Source: Odobenus rosmarus divergens
Taxonomy: Eukaryota > Chordata > Mammalia > Carnivora > Odobenidae
Direction: 5' to 3'
Length of the DNA: 64,000 nucleotides
NCBI RefSeq assembly: GCF_000321225.1
Contig: NW_004450478.1
Location: 1,042,820 to 1,106,819 of the forward strand
Part shown: piece by piece, positions 1 to 12,074 of the stretch
How the letters are laid out: the number at the start of each line of letters is the position of its first letter
Numbering within the stretch: position 1 is the stretch's first letter
The notes under the pieces: generated by a model
Database searches by the model: none
Told to the model about the DNA's origin: nothing
Seen by the model: only the letters and a program-made list of their open reading frames with translations
Position numbers and translations under genes: made by a program

Positions 1-50
1 GATCGTTGATTTTTATTGCAGTGAGGAAAAGCAATAGAGAGACGTAACTA

Positions 51-55
<5 letters not shown>

Positions 56-90
<35 letters not shown>
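56..90. repeat. (GT)n microsatellite
   Basis: An uninterrupted GT run of about 17 units. The 68-codon reading frame that starts in it is a repeat artefact (alternating Cys-Val). The tract is long and pure enough to be length-polymorphic. Confidence 0.97.
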
Positions 91-91
<1 letters not shown>

Positions 92-1379
92 TATTTTCCT
101 CCTCTTTGATTTGCTTATTTCTATGTCCAATACTACTTTATTGCACGAAAGGCTCAGAGTGGCCAAAACTCCAAAGACATTGAAATTGAGATCAAGAGAT
201 AGAAAAAGGCAAATGCTGCAGGCTGTTATAGCAGCCAGCCAGGCAGGTGACAAAATAAGGATGTGAACCAGGTGGGCCAGGGGAGCTCACACACTCCCAA
301 GGGTCAGCTACTCCCACTTCAGCAGCGGCTGCCTCCAGAGAACACAGACCTAGGATTGCCGTACCCGATTCCTCCAAAAGATGGCAGAAATGCAGATTTC
401 TTGATTTATAAATATTAGAAACTTTTTTTAAACTTCAGGCTTGAATATTTGAGATTAGAAGTGGTTTTCCGTGGAAGGATGGAGACAGTCAGGAGGGGGC
501 ACAAATGGGATTGTTGGGAATGGCTCTCTCTCCCTCTCTTTCTCACTCTAATATCTAAATCTATATCTATAGATATATATGTATACATATGATTCCTGAT
601 CTGTATCAAGTATGTTAAAACCAAAGTGGTCCAGATGAAGCCCAGTATGGCAAGAGACTGGATTCTACGTCTAGAACCAAAGGCCCTCAGGGTCTAATTT
701 AGTTCTTGGATGTCCCAGGATTTGTATCCAAGGCCCTTGTTGGAACAATGATGAGCATCTTTCTCCTCAGTGGGTCCCTCAGACTACAATCCAGGATCAA
801 ACTTAGTCTGGGCCCATTATCTTAAAACCGAATCTAACAGGAGGCTGCTTATAGAAAGCAGAACACTCTTCACCCCACTATTTATCAGGGAGGATAGAAC
901 TTGATTCTGTTTCACAGCCGCATTCACTCCCACCTCCTCCTGACAACATGGGCTGCAGGAACACAAGCTTGTGAAGAAAGCTACATTCACTCACCAATCA
1001 CAATGAAAACTTCATAAAGGGGTGGAGGAAGGAATGGCAAAATAGACAGGAACAAGAAGAGGGCTGAATTAATTTTATACCATTGCCTAATGTGTATTTT
1101 AACATTTTCCTTATTTAATTTCTTTAAGTTAGGGACATAATTATCCACCTGCCTGTCTGGCAGTATTTTATTCAATAATGCTTCATATAGCAATGTCTTG
1201 GGGTTTCTCTTGTGCTAAGTTTGAAAAACCAAAATTAAAATGTGTGTCTTCTTAAAGCAAAACGAAATGTGTGCTATCGTAAAGCAAGGCAATAAAACAT
1301 TCATCAAAATGCACCTTCTCATCAGCCAGCCCAGAAGCCTTCTTCTGAGGACACAGGCCGAAACTGACAAATATTATTT
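91..1379. other. Unique AT-rich stretch, no gene seen
   Basis: I see no gene or recognisable repeat here. A pyrimidine-rich run (about 522-547) is followed by a low-complexity TATC/TATA run (about 550-590). The frames on either strand are short and show no domain. Confidence 0.5.
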
Positions 1380-1392
1380 AACCCTATCTCTA

Positions 1393-1536
1393 GGGGGCGC
1401 CTGGGTGGCTCAGTTGTTTAAGCATCTGCCTTCGGCTCAGGTCTTGATCCTGGGATCAAGCCCCGCATCGGGCTCCCGGCTTTCGCTGTATCTATCTCTG
1501 TCAAATGAATAAATAAAATCTTAAGAAAAAAAAAAA
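1393..1536 (+). mobile_element. Can-SINE, internally deleted
   Basis: tRNA-derived head 'gcgcctgggtggctcag' with A-box-like and B-box-like motifs, then (AAATA) and a poly(A) tail. The target duplication is about 14 bp with two differences (about 1380-1393 and 1535-1548, 'aaccctatc..tag'). The copy is about 145 bp rather than about 200. The CT-rich middle section after 'catcgggctccc' is mostly missing, leaving only 'ctgtatctatctctgtcaaa' before the tail. Translations here are not genes. Confidence 0.95.
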
Positions 1537-1548
1537 CCCTATCATTAG

Positions 1549-2199
1549 GAGCTAGCTCACATGTGCAGACAATGCTTATTTTAACAAAGCTGAACTCAGT
1601 CATGCAATAGAGAATCTTCTTTCTGAGATTAGAATTTAAATTAACATAAATAATGGATAATAGAATTACAAGTACATACTAGAATAAATACGCCTGGGAT
1701 ATGATAAACTCATGGCATGAAATAAATATATGACATGAATGATGAATATGCATAACGCAGGAATAAATAGAAATTTAGACTTTAAATTTTGATTACCACT
1801 GTCACCAAAATATACATTTAACATATAATATACATAAACATACTGAAAAATTTGGTAGACTATTTTGCGAGCTAAGGCTGTAGATTTTTTTAAAGCCATA
1901 GGACCAGGAACATTTGACAATCATTTACTACAAGTCAAAGCATTTGCAAGGGGACAGACAGAGTCACTATTGAAGTGTTTTCCAGCTCACTGAGCCTAAA
2001 ATCCTTGAATAGTAGGACAAGGCAGCAGGCAGTAAAATAATTTTATGATTGTTACTTTTTTATTTTGACATCCATTTTAATACAAAAGTTTGCCTTTTAT
2101 GAGTTCAATTTATTTTAAAATAATTGATTCTCTAGAAAAAATAAATGCCGCATTTTTTTTAAGTGTAGAACTGAAATCCTTCCAAATGAATTTTGTTAA
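1549..2199. other. AT-rich stretch, nothing recognised
   Basis: AT-rich DNA with several AATAAA-like words but no linked coding frame or repeat that I recognise. Confidence 0.4.
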
Positions 2200-2375
2200 T
2201 TCAGGTATCATATCTGGAGTCACACCTTATGCAAGTTACTTGCCCTCACTGTTCCTCAGTTTATTCCTTTGTAAAGTGAATATATTGATAGTACTAACAT
2301 TATGGAGTTGAGTGGAAACCTGAGTTGGGAACATCTAAGTGTTTGATAATGGTATTATTATTATTCTTATTACTG
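2200..2375 (-). repeat. MIR SINE remnant, antisense
   Basis: It follows the reverse-complement MIR pattern: 'gcaagttacttgccctc', then 'cctcagttta', then 'tttgtaaagtgaa', ending in a TTATTATTATT run. It is an ancient, diverged copy and its edges are approximate. Confidence 0.65.
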
Positions 2376-2456
2376 CTATTTTATGCACTTCTAGTCTGAG
2401 AGAGGCCTTGAAAGTTCATATGTTGGTTGTGTTCCTTAATTTTCATAAAGACTCTT

Positions 2457-2652
2457 TTTTTTAAAGATTTTCTTTATTCATTTGGTAAAGAGAGAGAGAG
2501 AGAGCACAAGCAGGGGAAGCAGCAGAGGGAGAGGGAGAAGCAGGCTCCCCACTGAGCAGGGAGCCTGATGTGGGGCTCGATCCCAGGACCCCGGGATCAT
2601 GACCTGAGCTGAAGGCAGAAGCTTAACCAACTGAGCCACCCAGGTGCCCTCC
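2457..2652 (-). mobile_element. Can-SINE (antisense)
   Basis: It starts with a poly(T) run and 'aaagattttctttatt', then a (GA)n run, a purine-rich middle, 'gatcatgacctgagctgaag' and 'ccaactgagccacccagg', the reverse complement of the SINE head. An 11-bp exact target duplication 'taaagactctt' flanks it (2446-2456 and 2653-2663). Confidence 0.97.
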
Positions 2653-2663
2653 TAAAGACTCTT

Positions 2664-3010
2664 AACTCCATCCTTTTCACAGTGGATTCTATCTCCCTTT
2701 GATCAATCACCAAAAAATACAGATTTTTTTCAGAGATTTCAGCCTTCAAATCCTTATTAATTCTTATCAAAAGCTTGGTTGTGGCAAATATTCATGGGAC
2801 ATTAAAATTATCCATTTATTTATTGGAGGGATCCCAGATATGAGGAATGGGTTTCTGGGAATAGAGAATGCCACTAGATCTTCAGTTCTACATAGAAATT
2901 TTTTCATGAAATATATTGCAAGTGTAATTGTGTGTCCATGTTTTTGGAGCAAGAAGTTCCAATCACGCTGTCATCTGATTCTCAATAGGATAGGTGGCTC
3001 CACGCCCGCA
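2664..3010. other. Unique stretch, no gene
   Basis: Most of the longest open frame in the window (2699-3130 plus, 143 codons) lies here. It has no recognisable domain and its C-terminal third runs into the next SINE, so I do not call it a gene. Confidence 0.5.
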
Positions 3011-3178
3011 TTTTTTAGGGGGGAGGAGGGGCAGAGGGAAAGGGAGAGAGAGAGAATCTTATGCAGGTTCCATGCCCAGCACGGAGCCCAACACGGGGCT
3101 TGGTCTCACAACCCTGAGATCATGACCTGAGCCAAAATCAAGAGTCAGACACTCAATGGACTGAGCCACCTAGCCACC
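3011..3178 (-). mobile_element. Can-SINE, older type (antisense)
   Basis: Poly(T), purine-rich block, then 'catgcccagcacggagccca', 'ccctgagatcatgacctgag' and 'ctgagccacctagcc'. The 'agccaaaatcaagagtcaga' segment marks an older Can-SINE subfamily. Imperfect target duplications ('ccacgcccgcattttt' and 'ccacagccagattttt') flank it. Confidence 0.93.
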
Positions 3179-3189
3179 CCCACAGCCAG

Positions 3190-3894
3190 ATTTTTTTTGT
3201 GAGATTTCTCTGAATATTCTAATATTACCCTTGGATCAATTCAGGCCTTCTTAATATTGTGTATGTGAACCATAGTGGTGTTGCCTTTCGTAGAACCTTT
3301 TACTGAATGAAATTTTGGCAGTATATCATTGCCATCTGATTTCTCACAGAGGTCATTGTCTAGAACTACCTTTACAATACCTTTTACAAAATTCTTGTTG
3401 TGAGGACTTGATGAGATAAACTTTACTTACGCCTTAGTTTCATGAAAAGTTCTGAAAAGTTGTGTTTACCTTATAGACAGACAAAAATGTTTTCCTTGGA
3501 CCGCTAAAATATCTATACTGCAATTCATCTGCAGTTCATATACATGTTAAATTTATGGATTGACTATTTTCCTATGATGGTATTGCTTCATCTGGATTTC
3601 TCACATATTTCCTTTGAAAAAGTAAAAACTGAATAGATGTTTCCCCAGTGTATATCACCACTCATGTTCAGTGTCTTTCAGTAAAGTTCCATCTCAACTT
3701 TTTACCCATCTAGTTATGATTACAAATAAAACATTTCTTTACAAATTTGGTAAATGCTTATGAGATATTTGGAAATGGGGTTAAAATGTAGCAATATTAA
3801 AGTGTACTCTTTTATAGCCTCCTTTTTTTCTGCATTATTGCCCACTGAATATTGCAGTTAACAAAAGAATGGATTGGCCTACAGAGAGAGACAA
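3190..3894. other. AT-rich stretch, nothing recognised
   Basis: No supported gene, RNA or identifiable repeat. Confidence 0.4.
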
Positions 3895-4085
3895 AATGGT
3901 TCAATGGAAAGTGCCCGACTCACGGAGTTAGAAGATTGATTCTAGTCCCGGGTCTACAGCTTTGGGCAGAAGTTTATCCTCTCCATGAGTAGAATACAAT
4001 ACTACTACACCTATACACCTCATAAGATTGTGCTAGGATAAATAATACAGTGGAAAATGGTATAGAAATACAAAGTATTGACACA
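3895..4085 (-). repeat. MIR SINE remnant, antisense
   Basis: 'tcaatggaaagtgcccgact', 'gattctagtcccgggtctac' and 'gataaataatacagtgg' follow the antisense MIR consensus from its tRNA head to its 3' part. Old and diverged. Confidence 0.6.
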
Positions 4086-4209
4086 ACCCATAATTTGAAA
4101 AAGTCAATTTCCTCAACTCCCCTGCTTAAAAAAGATTCAGAACCATGTTCAACCTTGTACTTTGAACCTGTGGTTAAAAAGCTGTCAAGTCATACATTTA
4201 TTTAGTCTA

Positions 4210-4392
4210 TTATTTAGTCTGCCTTCACCAACTATTAGTTATATGATCTTGGGCAAGTTTTGGAGCCTGCCTGTCCGCTAGTCTTCTCACACGTTTTTGA
4301 GAAGAATAAATGAGATCATACCAGTAAAACCCTCAATGCCGTATCTGCCACCGTGGGTGAAATTCAATAAATCATAGCCATTGTTATTAACA
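4210..4392 (-). repeat. MIR SINE remnant, antisense
   Basis: 'gatcttgggcaagtttt' (the MIR 'cttgggcaagtcac' word), 'gaataaatgagatcatacc' and 'ttcaataaatcatagccatt' occur in the order expected of an antisense MIR. It lies shortly after another MIR in the same orientation. Confidence 0.7.
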
Positions 4393-6261
4393 TGCAATTC
4401 CTTTGCTTTGTCCTTACAGTGAATAGGCATTACAAAATGAAAGCCCATTTCATTAAGCTAAAATATATATGTGTTAATTGTTCCATATAGTAACAACTGG
4501 TGACTGAGGAGATTTTGTAAACAATAATTAATGAAATTCTAGGCACTGATTAAAATGTAAGGAAAAGTTTTAGTTTAACAATTGCTGTTCAGAGGATCCT
4601 CGTCACCCAATTTTAGTTTAACGGCAGTGGGTGCCGTGGAGGGACTTTAATGAGGTGACTGTGGGTGTGATTGTGCTGTTAGGTGTGTTCAGTCACCAAG
4701 CACATAGCCAGCCTTCAGCAACTTTGACAAAACAGTCCTGCAACAACACAGCCAGAGTCCCCTTCTTGCAGACAGAAGCAAATGGAATAGAATGGTTTAT
4801 TACAGTTGTAACTGCATACACAAAAGTGGACAGAGTTTCTTGTAAAATCACAAAGACATGTTGGTAACCTCAGGATTCAGTATGCGTGCCACAGGCTTTC
4901 TCCACGGTCCCTTTATTACACACTAAATCTAGTTGGACACAATTATACAAATTGTAAAGGCTAGAAAATATTAGTGTGTCTAGGTCTAATATAAATAAGT
5001 TCAGTTCGATCTGAAGAAAATTAAGATGCACAGTCATCGGAGTCCTTGAAGTGCTACTCAAAATTTCTTCACGAGAATCCATTTCCTATCAATGCATGCT
5101 CTGGAGATATTTATGAATTTTAAAAGGAGAAGGAAATGTCTGGTGGGATTACAACATGATCCTGATAAACACTCTTGATACTCATTTTCTGGGACAGTAG
5201 AGAGTTGTTTGTTGCCACTCTGCACTGAGAACTATCAAATATTATAAGCAAACAGTTTTTGTTCAAATGTTCACAGAAATTGGCCATCACAAATACCAGC
5301 AAAAACAGTTTGACTATATAAGAACAAACATAAAATTGTTTCAAAATGATCCTGTGAAAACCTTCTTTAGTTTAGCTAAGTACTAAGATGAAATGAAAGA
5401 AAAGCTCCTACCTCTCAAATATTCCTTCCCACAGCAGACATTGGAACCCAAATAAGATGTGGTATGTGACAGCTGATCCAATCACATACTAATTTATCTC
5501 TTCATTGTTCCTAAGCAATACTTGACTTGGGATTAAAAAAAGAAAATAACCCTCCTGATTGATTCTCCAAACAGAATTAACTTAAAATGCACAAGCAAGA
5601 AGCTAAGTAAATTTCTCTCTCAGATGAGGTCTGTAGGCACTGTCCTTTTACATATTGGAGGAGAATGTCACAGAATCCTTACAAATATAAACTCCCTGTC
5701 ACGTCCCCTTGTTATTACAACCAGACCAAGCAGTTGATTGTGATGGGAAAGCCACTTCCTAGCCACAAATATCCTCACCAACAGCAAGGTAGGAAAAAGT
5801 CATCGAAACAATTTTGGCAGCAAGAGATCTTCCTACCGTGGGCCTCATTAATGGTGTTCAATAGGGTTATCGAGTGGCAAAATGGAAGGATGCGGAAATA
5901 TGTACAAATGACCAGACATAAATAAGCAAAGGTGTAACCAGACCATTAGCCACACCCAAAGGACAAATGTGACACCAACAGAAACCAAATGTCGATTCTC
6001 CGATCCCTTGTCCAGTTGAAGGAAATCAAGTCTTTTGCCTGCAGCCTTGCCCCTCAACCCAAATACTCCTCAAGGAGGGAGAAGGGAATATTTTCTCACA
6101 TATCATTAGAGCAGTGCAGCCCCTTTACTTGAATGTTCCATTGACTGCTATTGCCTGGGGGCTCTGAGCTGGCTGCCCACACTGGGCAGCTCTAATACAC
6201 AATGGGATGCTCCCAGGGGGCTCCAAACCTCATCAGGATCATCTGCTAAACCCTTTTAAAA
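4393..6261. other. Unique stretch, no gene recognised
   Basis: About 1.9 kb without a repeat I can name. The open frames (for example 4631-4867 plus and 5665-5925 plus) are under 90 codons and show no domain, so I read them as chance frames. Confidence 0.4.
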
Positions 6262-6275
6262 AATAGATCTGGGGA

Positions 6276-6470
6276 GGGGCACCTGGGTGGCTCAGTCAGT
6301 TAAGCGGCTGCCTTCACCTCAGGTCATGATCCCAGGTTCCTGGGATGGAGCCCCAAGTCGGGCTCCCTGCTCCGTGGGAAGCCTGCTTCTCCCTCTCCCT
6401 CTGCCGCTCCCCTGCTTCTGCCCTCTTGCTCTTTCTCTGTCAAATAAGTAAAATCTTTAAAATAAAAAAA
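6276..6470 (+). mobile_element. Can-SINE
   Basis: 'ggggcacctgggtggctcag' head, B-box-like region near 6350, CT-rich body and 'caaataagtaaaatctttaa' tail. An imperfect target duplication (about 6262-6275 and 6470-6483, '..tctgggga') flanks it. Confidence 0.95.
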
Positions 6471-6483
6471 ATTGGTCTGGGGA

Positions 6484-6922
6484 TCTCTGACCAATCTAAT
6501 GTGAAATTCTAGGAGTAGATCTCAGCTAAACAACCCCAATAGACAGATTAGCATCTAGAAATCACAGTCTACACCACAGCCCTTTTCTTAGAACACCTAC
6601 TTCTTTGCCACAAACACACGGAGACAATTAAAGAGTTCCTTCAACATTCAATAACAAGAGGTTGGTGTGTCAGAAGTACACAGGCTACCTCTTAGGAGAG
6701 GTGTTGCCTGCGTCTCCTGCATTCCAAGTGTAATAGTCCCTCTCCAGTCCCCACTAAAACCCATAATGGAAATCAGTACTTAAAGAATCCCTCTTAAAGA
6801 AATTGCCCTGTCATTGCCAATATCTCAAAGAATACATTTGGTCTTAGAAATAGCTAAGTAAAAACAGTATCAGTGACACCTCTTACTCCCATTTTGAGAG
6901 GCCACAGTGTAAAAAGAACTGA
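6484..6922. other. Unique stretch, no gene
   Basis: No repeat or coding feature recognised. Confidence 0.4.
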
Positions 6923-6941
6923 ACTTTAAAATGATCAAGTG

Positions 6942-7029
6942 TGGGGGCACCTGGCTGGCTCAGTCAGAAGAACATGTGACTCTTGATCTTGGGGTCCTGA
7001 GTTCGAGTCTCATGTGGGGTGAAGAGATG
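6942..7029 (+). mobile_element. Short tRNA-only Can-SINE without poly(A)
   Basis: An 88-bp insertion made almost entirely of the tRNA-like head: 'gggggcacctggctggctca', A-box region 'tggctcagtcag', B-box region 'gagttcgagtc', then 'atgtggggtgaagagatg'. It is bounded by a perfect 19-bp direct repeat, 'actttaaaatgatcaagtg' (6923-6941 and 7030-7048). There is no CT-rich body and no separate poly(A) tail. The tail expected for this short subfamily resembles the start of the target repeat, so the two are merged. Confidence 0.92.
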
Positions 7030-7048
7030 ACTTTAAAATGATCAAGTG

Positions 7049-7225
7049 AGTTTCCCTGAAAGCTACACTATGAGTTCCTCAAAAGGTAAAGCTTTGTGTT
7101 TATAGCACGCAACACATAAAAGGCACTCAAGTCATATGATCTGGAAGAAAGAAAAGAAAGGAGGTAGGGAGGTGGAAGGATTGAAAGATGGAATAATTTC
7201 TGAGTCAATGAATGAATGAATGGCT
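7049..7225 (+). repeat. Possible L2 3' end with purine-rich run
   Basis: 'atgagttcctcaaaaggtaa', 'atagcacgcaacacataaaa' and 'tcaatgaatgaatgaatgg' resemble the 3' end of L2, which ends in a GAAT repeat. A GA-rich run (about 7143-7185) interrupts it. Weak call. Confidence 0.4.
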
Positions 7226-7989
7226 TTTGTTAACATAGATCTATATTTGCCTTTGCTAATCTTTATGAAACCAGAAGGTAATATTTCTCACCCTCTCCAT
7301 TATTATGATGTTAAGTGAATTTTTCCAGACAGTCTCTTTTTGGATAGGTACAACATTGTCTTTTATTTACTTGGATTTGCTATATGTTTCTCAAGAATGT
7401 AAGACAGGGGGTATCCATCCAACTTTCCCTGAAGAATTCTTTTATAATTAGGCTAACTTTTGGATTTTTTAACAAATTAAGTATTAGCCAAACTATTGCC
7501 AAATTGTTATTCATGTATGAAAACGATGAAACCAGCCAATATATGCTTAGAGAATAATACAGCAGAAATGCATTGGTTCCCAAAACATGAGGGATCTGTA
7601 TGCATATTTGTAGTAGGGATTTATATATTAAGGGAGAAAATAACAAAAATGACAGAAAGCTATGTTGCAGAGATTGTCATGCAAGTTTTCCTGGTAAAGG
7701 AAGGAGGCACAAAAAGGTTCTGAATCTTTAAGAAGTCTTCCCAGTTTGTATGTCAAGTCAGATTTTGAACTCAATGTGTTTGACTTCAAAGCTTATGTTC
7801 TTTTCAGGTAAATATTATTAGGATCTGGATCAGGATTAGCATATGCCCAGTAAATAAAATCCACCGTACTATGTTTACTATGTGTTAGCTCGTATACCAT
7901 TGTTGCTAAAGAAGTTCACAGGGAAGGATAAAACAGTGCACACGTTTTACTGCCTTATGTTAAGACCTGAAGAGGAGGTAAATGGTCAT
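7226..7989. other. AT-rich stretch, no gene
   Basis: Two opposed frames (7380-7646 minus and 7496-7723 plus) overlap and neither shows a domain. Nothing else recognised. Confidence 0.4.
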
Positions 7990-8165
7990 GGTTAACCTGC
8001 ATCTAACAATTCTATGTGCTAGGCACTGTACCAAATGTATGCCAACCTCACAGGAAACTCAGAAAACGGAGGCTTAGAGACACAAAGTAACTTATCCAGG
8101 ACTGAAGTTCAAACTCAGGCAGTCTATTTCTGGCACTCTGATACTTAATTACTATTCTGTATTTT
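7990..8165 (+). repeat. MIR SINE remnant
   Basis: 'tatgtgctaggcactgtacc', 'aaacggaggcttagagacac', 'agtaacttatccaggactga' and 'caaactcaggcagtct' follow the sense MIR consensus in order. Confidence 0.8.
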
Positions 8166-8167
8166 TC

Positions 8168-8525
8168 CCCAGGTTAAAAAGTGAAGGAGAGACTGGAATA
8201 AGAGAGATCAGTTAGGTTACTGCAGTAATTCTCATGAAAGATGTTAAGGACCTGAACTAGCATGGCAGCAGTAGAATTGGGAAGGAATTGCACAAGAGAT
8301 ACTTGAGAGAGAGAAATGAGAGCACTTGATGCCTGATTGGAGGAAGGGGAGGCAGCAGGGGGTATTAATAAGAAACGGAGAGGGGTCACAAATCAAGGTC
8401 TCTGGCCCAAATGAAGAGAAGAATGGTATATCTTTAACAAAAGTAGAAAATGTGGAATCAAGAGAGATTTGTGAGGAGGAAGAATGGGTTTAACTTTTGA
8501 CACATTGAGTTGAAATAAGAGAGAT
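8168..8525 (+). repeat. Old L1 (L1M type) 3' UTR fragment
   Basis: 'gttactgcagtaattctcat', 'aaggacctgaactagcatgg' and the following purine-rich text follow the 3' UTR of old mammalian L1 ('ttgcagtagtccaggcgaga', 'gacctggactagggtgg'). Subfamily not resolved. Confidence 0.6.
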
Positions 8526-9539
8526 TTCATAGGTGCAATAAGGTTTCTAATCAGTTAACACTCAAGAATAAAAATAACTCAAAAAACATTCATGGCGGGA
8601 AAGTCAGCTGATAAAAAATGCTATTTATCATCTAGGAAAAGAGTCATGTGTTGTTTAGTGTCCCTTAATGAAATAATTGCATCACGAATTCCAGTGCATT
8701 CCTTACTGGGGTCTTACACCCTTAAAGGGATGCATCACATCCTGGACCTTAAAGAGCTCTGCAATTTTCATTACACCATGACAGACAAAGACCTGGGAAC
8801 CATCTTTTGGGAAAATGCGACAACTTAAATAATTTCTGTCCTAAAGATCCTGGGGAGTGGCCCCAAAGCTAAGCATTCTTTTTCTTTTAGATTTTCATGC
8901 TTGAAGACGGCTATTTGGAAAATGTAAATACTTTTAAATTTCATGAGAATCAGTACCTGGTCAGTCTTGGTACATGAGTTGCCTTGTTCTCTTAGAAGTC
9001 AGCTTGTGCTAAATTGCCAGAAGCTGTGATTTGGGTAAGGAAGCATCAGCCTCTGTCTCTAACGGGGCTCTCTTTAAGTCCAGAGGACCATCTGCACTTG
9101 GTGTGGAAGATTTGTTTGCAGGTGCTAAAAACTGCCTCCACAAAATTATTTAGCACACCAACCCCTACCCCCCGCCCCAGCAACATGCGATTTTCCTCCA
9201 GAGAGGATGCATCAACCCCAAGCCATTGGCACTTCAGTTTTGCAAGTAAAAGGCTTTATTTATTTATGTATTTTTTTCTTTAGAAGCTATCTAAATTAAG
9301 TTGTTTCATTGAGGAAAAGATTGGTCTGTCCTTTATGACTTAAAGCTTAATATTATTTATTTTTGTATGAGAAATCAGGCACATTAGTGGCAATAAGAGT
9401 CCTAACCCTGAAAGGAAGTTCCTTTTACTAATGAATAGTAGAAATATCTTACTGCTCACTATGTTCAGTGTGTTTACATAGCAGCCCCATATTTGTACGG
9501 TATTGTTAAATTATCGTTTCATTCGGAAAAGAAGCATAG
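8526..9539. other. Unique stretch, no gene
   Basis: No repeat recognised apart from short poly(T) and TTTA runs near 9256-9280. The 78- and 89-codon frames have no domain. Confidence 0.4.
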
Positions 9540-11190
9540 TTTATGTAGTTCTTGGTATGGGGTTCCCGGGTCATTTGAGAGTGGTATGTTTAAGTTAAGA
9601 AACTGACAAACTGTTTTCCAAAGGGGTTCTATATCTTGCATGCTTACAAGCCATGGATGAGTGTTCTAGTTGTTTCACTTCCTTGTCAGCACTTGGTATT
9701 GTCACGTTTGAGGAGGTTTGTTTTCATTTTCATTTTTTTCTCACTTTGACCAAATAATTGTTCACAACTTTTATCACTTTTAAACATTGGGTTATATGTT
9801 TTCTCATTGTGAGAATTGCAAGTTCTTGGTGTATTCTGGATAGAATTCCTTTATAGTACATTTTCCTGCAAATGTTTTCTCCCAGGCTTTTCTTAACAGC
9901 ATCTTTTAAAAAGCAGAAATTTTAAATTTTTATTAACACCAATTTATGTAAGTTTTTATTCCATTAATGATCATGATTTTGGTGTCATATTAAGGACTCT
10001 TTCAATATCCAAGGTTATGAAGATTTTTTTCTATGTTTTACAAGTTTTGTTGTTTTACACTTTACATTTAGGTTTCTGATCCATTTGAGTTAATTTTTGT
10101 ATATGGCATGAGGTATGGATTGAACATCATTTTTTTTTTTGAAATGTGGATGTCCAATGTTCCATTTGTTCAAAAGAGTATCACTTTTGTTAAATTGCCT
10201 TTGCATCTTCATAGAAAATCAATTGATCATATATGTCTATTTCTAAACTCATTATTTAGTTCCACTGACATATTTGTCTATCTTTTTGTCAATACCACAC
10301 TGTCTTGACTTCTATGGCTCCATAGTAGGTCTTGAAATCGGAAAATGAGTCCTCTAACTTTGCTCTTCTTCAAAATTATTTTGGTTATTCTGGATTCTTT
10401 GCATATCAAAATTAATTTTGGAATAAATTTATTTCTGCCAAAATTTTTTGTTGAATTTTTCCTGGAATTACACTGAATCCTTAGACATGTTTTGGGAAGA
10501 ATTGACATTTTAACAATATTGAGTCTTTCTCAGTATATTTCTCCATTTATTTAGGTCTTCTTTAATTCTTTCATCAATGTTTAATGGTTATCAGCATACA
10601 AACCTTGCACATTTTGCTAGACTTACACTTACATATTTCATATTTTTGATGCTATTTTAAATGATACTTTTAAAAATTTCCAATTACTAATATATAGAAA
10701 TAGGATTAATTTTTGTGTATTGACTTTGTGTCTTGCCACCTTGCTAAAGCCATGTGTTAGTTCTAGTAGGTTTGATTTGGATTAGTTGACATTTTCTATA
10801 TAGAAATCATTTCTTTCTGAATAGATACAATTTTATGTCTTTGTTTCTGATCTGCATGCCTTTTTTTTTTCTTGACTTATTGCACTGGCTTCCAGTCAAA
10901 TGATGAATAGGAGTGATAGGAACAGGCATCCCTGTCTTGTTTTTCTTTATAGGGGAAAAACATTTAGAGTTTCACAATTAAGTATAATGTTACATCTAGG
11001 TTTTCAGTAGATGCCTTTTTCCTAGGTTGAGGAAATTACTCCTTATTCCTACTTCTGTTCCTACATTCTGAAAATTTTTATCATGGGAGGATGTGAGTCT
11101 TGTCAACTTTTTTTTCCTACGTGTATTGAGATTATCAGATGGTCTTTATTTTTCTTCTTTTGTCAACTTAGACTGCATTTCTTCACTTAA
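9540..11190 (-). mobile_element. Old L1 fragment, antisense
   Basis: The plus strand reads as reverse-complement L1 ORF2/3' sequence: 'aactgacaaactgttttcca' near 9600, 'ccatttgagttaatttttgt' near 10083, 'aaatcaattgatcatatatg' near 10217, 'aataccacactgtcttgact' near 10291 and 'catccctgtcttgt' near 10928. Many stops and indels break every frame, so it is long dead and is not annotated as coding. Confidence 0.9.
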
Positions 11191-12074
11191 AGAATTTTAT
11201 AGAAGTCTAAATTGGATAATCAAAGGATGAAAGCCTCAAGTCAGAGGGTAGAAACTCTTTCCAGAAGGTTACATACTGCATATTTATAGGATGAAATCAG
11301 ACTTCAGATATCCAATGCCGTTCCACCCTTCTGTATACGCTGAGCAGACAGATACTGAAAAGCCTTTTTAATCTCAGTAAATCCTAAGGAAATCATCCAA
11401 ATATTAATTTTTTAATAATTTAGTTCTACTCTTTCAAGTTCAAAATTTAGAATACTAAAATATAGTCCTATCAACTCCTAGAGTTTTATGATGTGTAAAA
11501 TATCCAAGTGTATCTCATTAGAATGAGTTCTACTGAGTTTTTCTGTGGACAGAGCATTAGATACTTAAGAATGCCAACATTTCAAGGTGGACTTCAAACT
11601 TCATCAGCTTTTGATTTCATGTAATCTACTAAGTGTTCATTCAAAAGAAATCCCAGACTGTGAAAGTAAATTGTAAACTGATTTTTCAAAATAGAAGGAA
11701 CTAACAATAATAACCAGATGAGCACCATTGCTTATATTAAGACATAATTTGCCATTATTTATTAGAAATTTGGGAAAGCTGATTATAAATTTCTTTTATT
11801 CCTAATTCTAAATAACTTATTATGTGATTTTCAGAATTTAGTATAATATGCAGAAATGGGAAGATATCTTGATGTGATTTGTGTATTATCTCAATGAATG
11901 TTAATTGAACAACAGAATGAATCAATGGATCGATGATATATAAATATTCTATCGTGTACAATGCCCTAATTGTGGTCCATCCAATTTTATTTGTTTTTGT
12001 ATTTGTATATTTTTAGAGTCACATTTTATCTGATAACTAAGATATATGTTTTAAGTGCTATATATTTAATCAGT
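11191..12074. other. AT-rich unique stretch, no gene
   Basis: No identifiable repeat, RNA or coding feature. A 68-codon minus frame (11755-11961) shows no domain. Confidence 0.4.

Noticed and set aside
2699..3130. Longest open frame, 143 codons, plus strand
   Set aside because: Its last third is antisense Can-SINE sequence and the rest has no domain; a chance frame.
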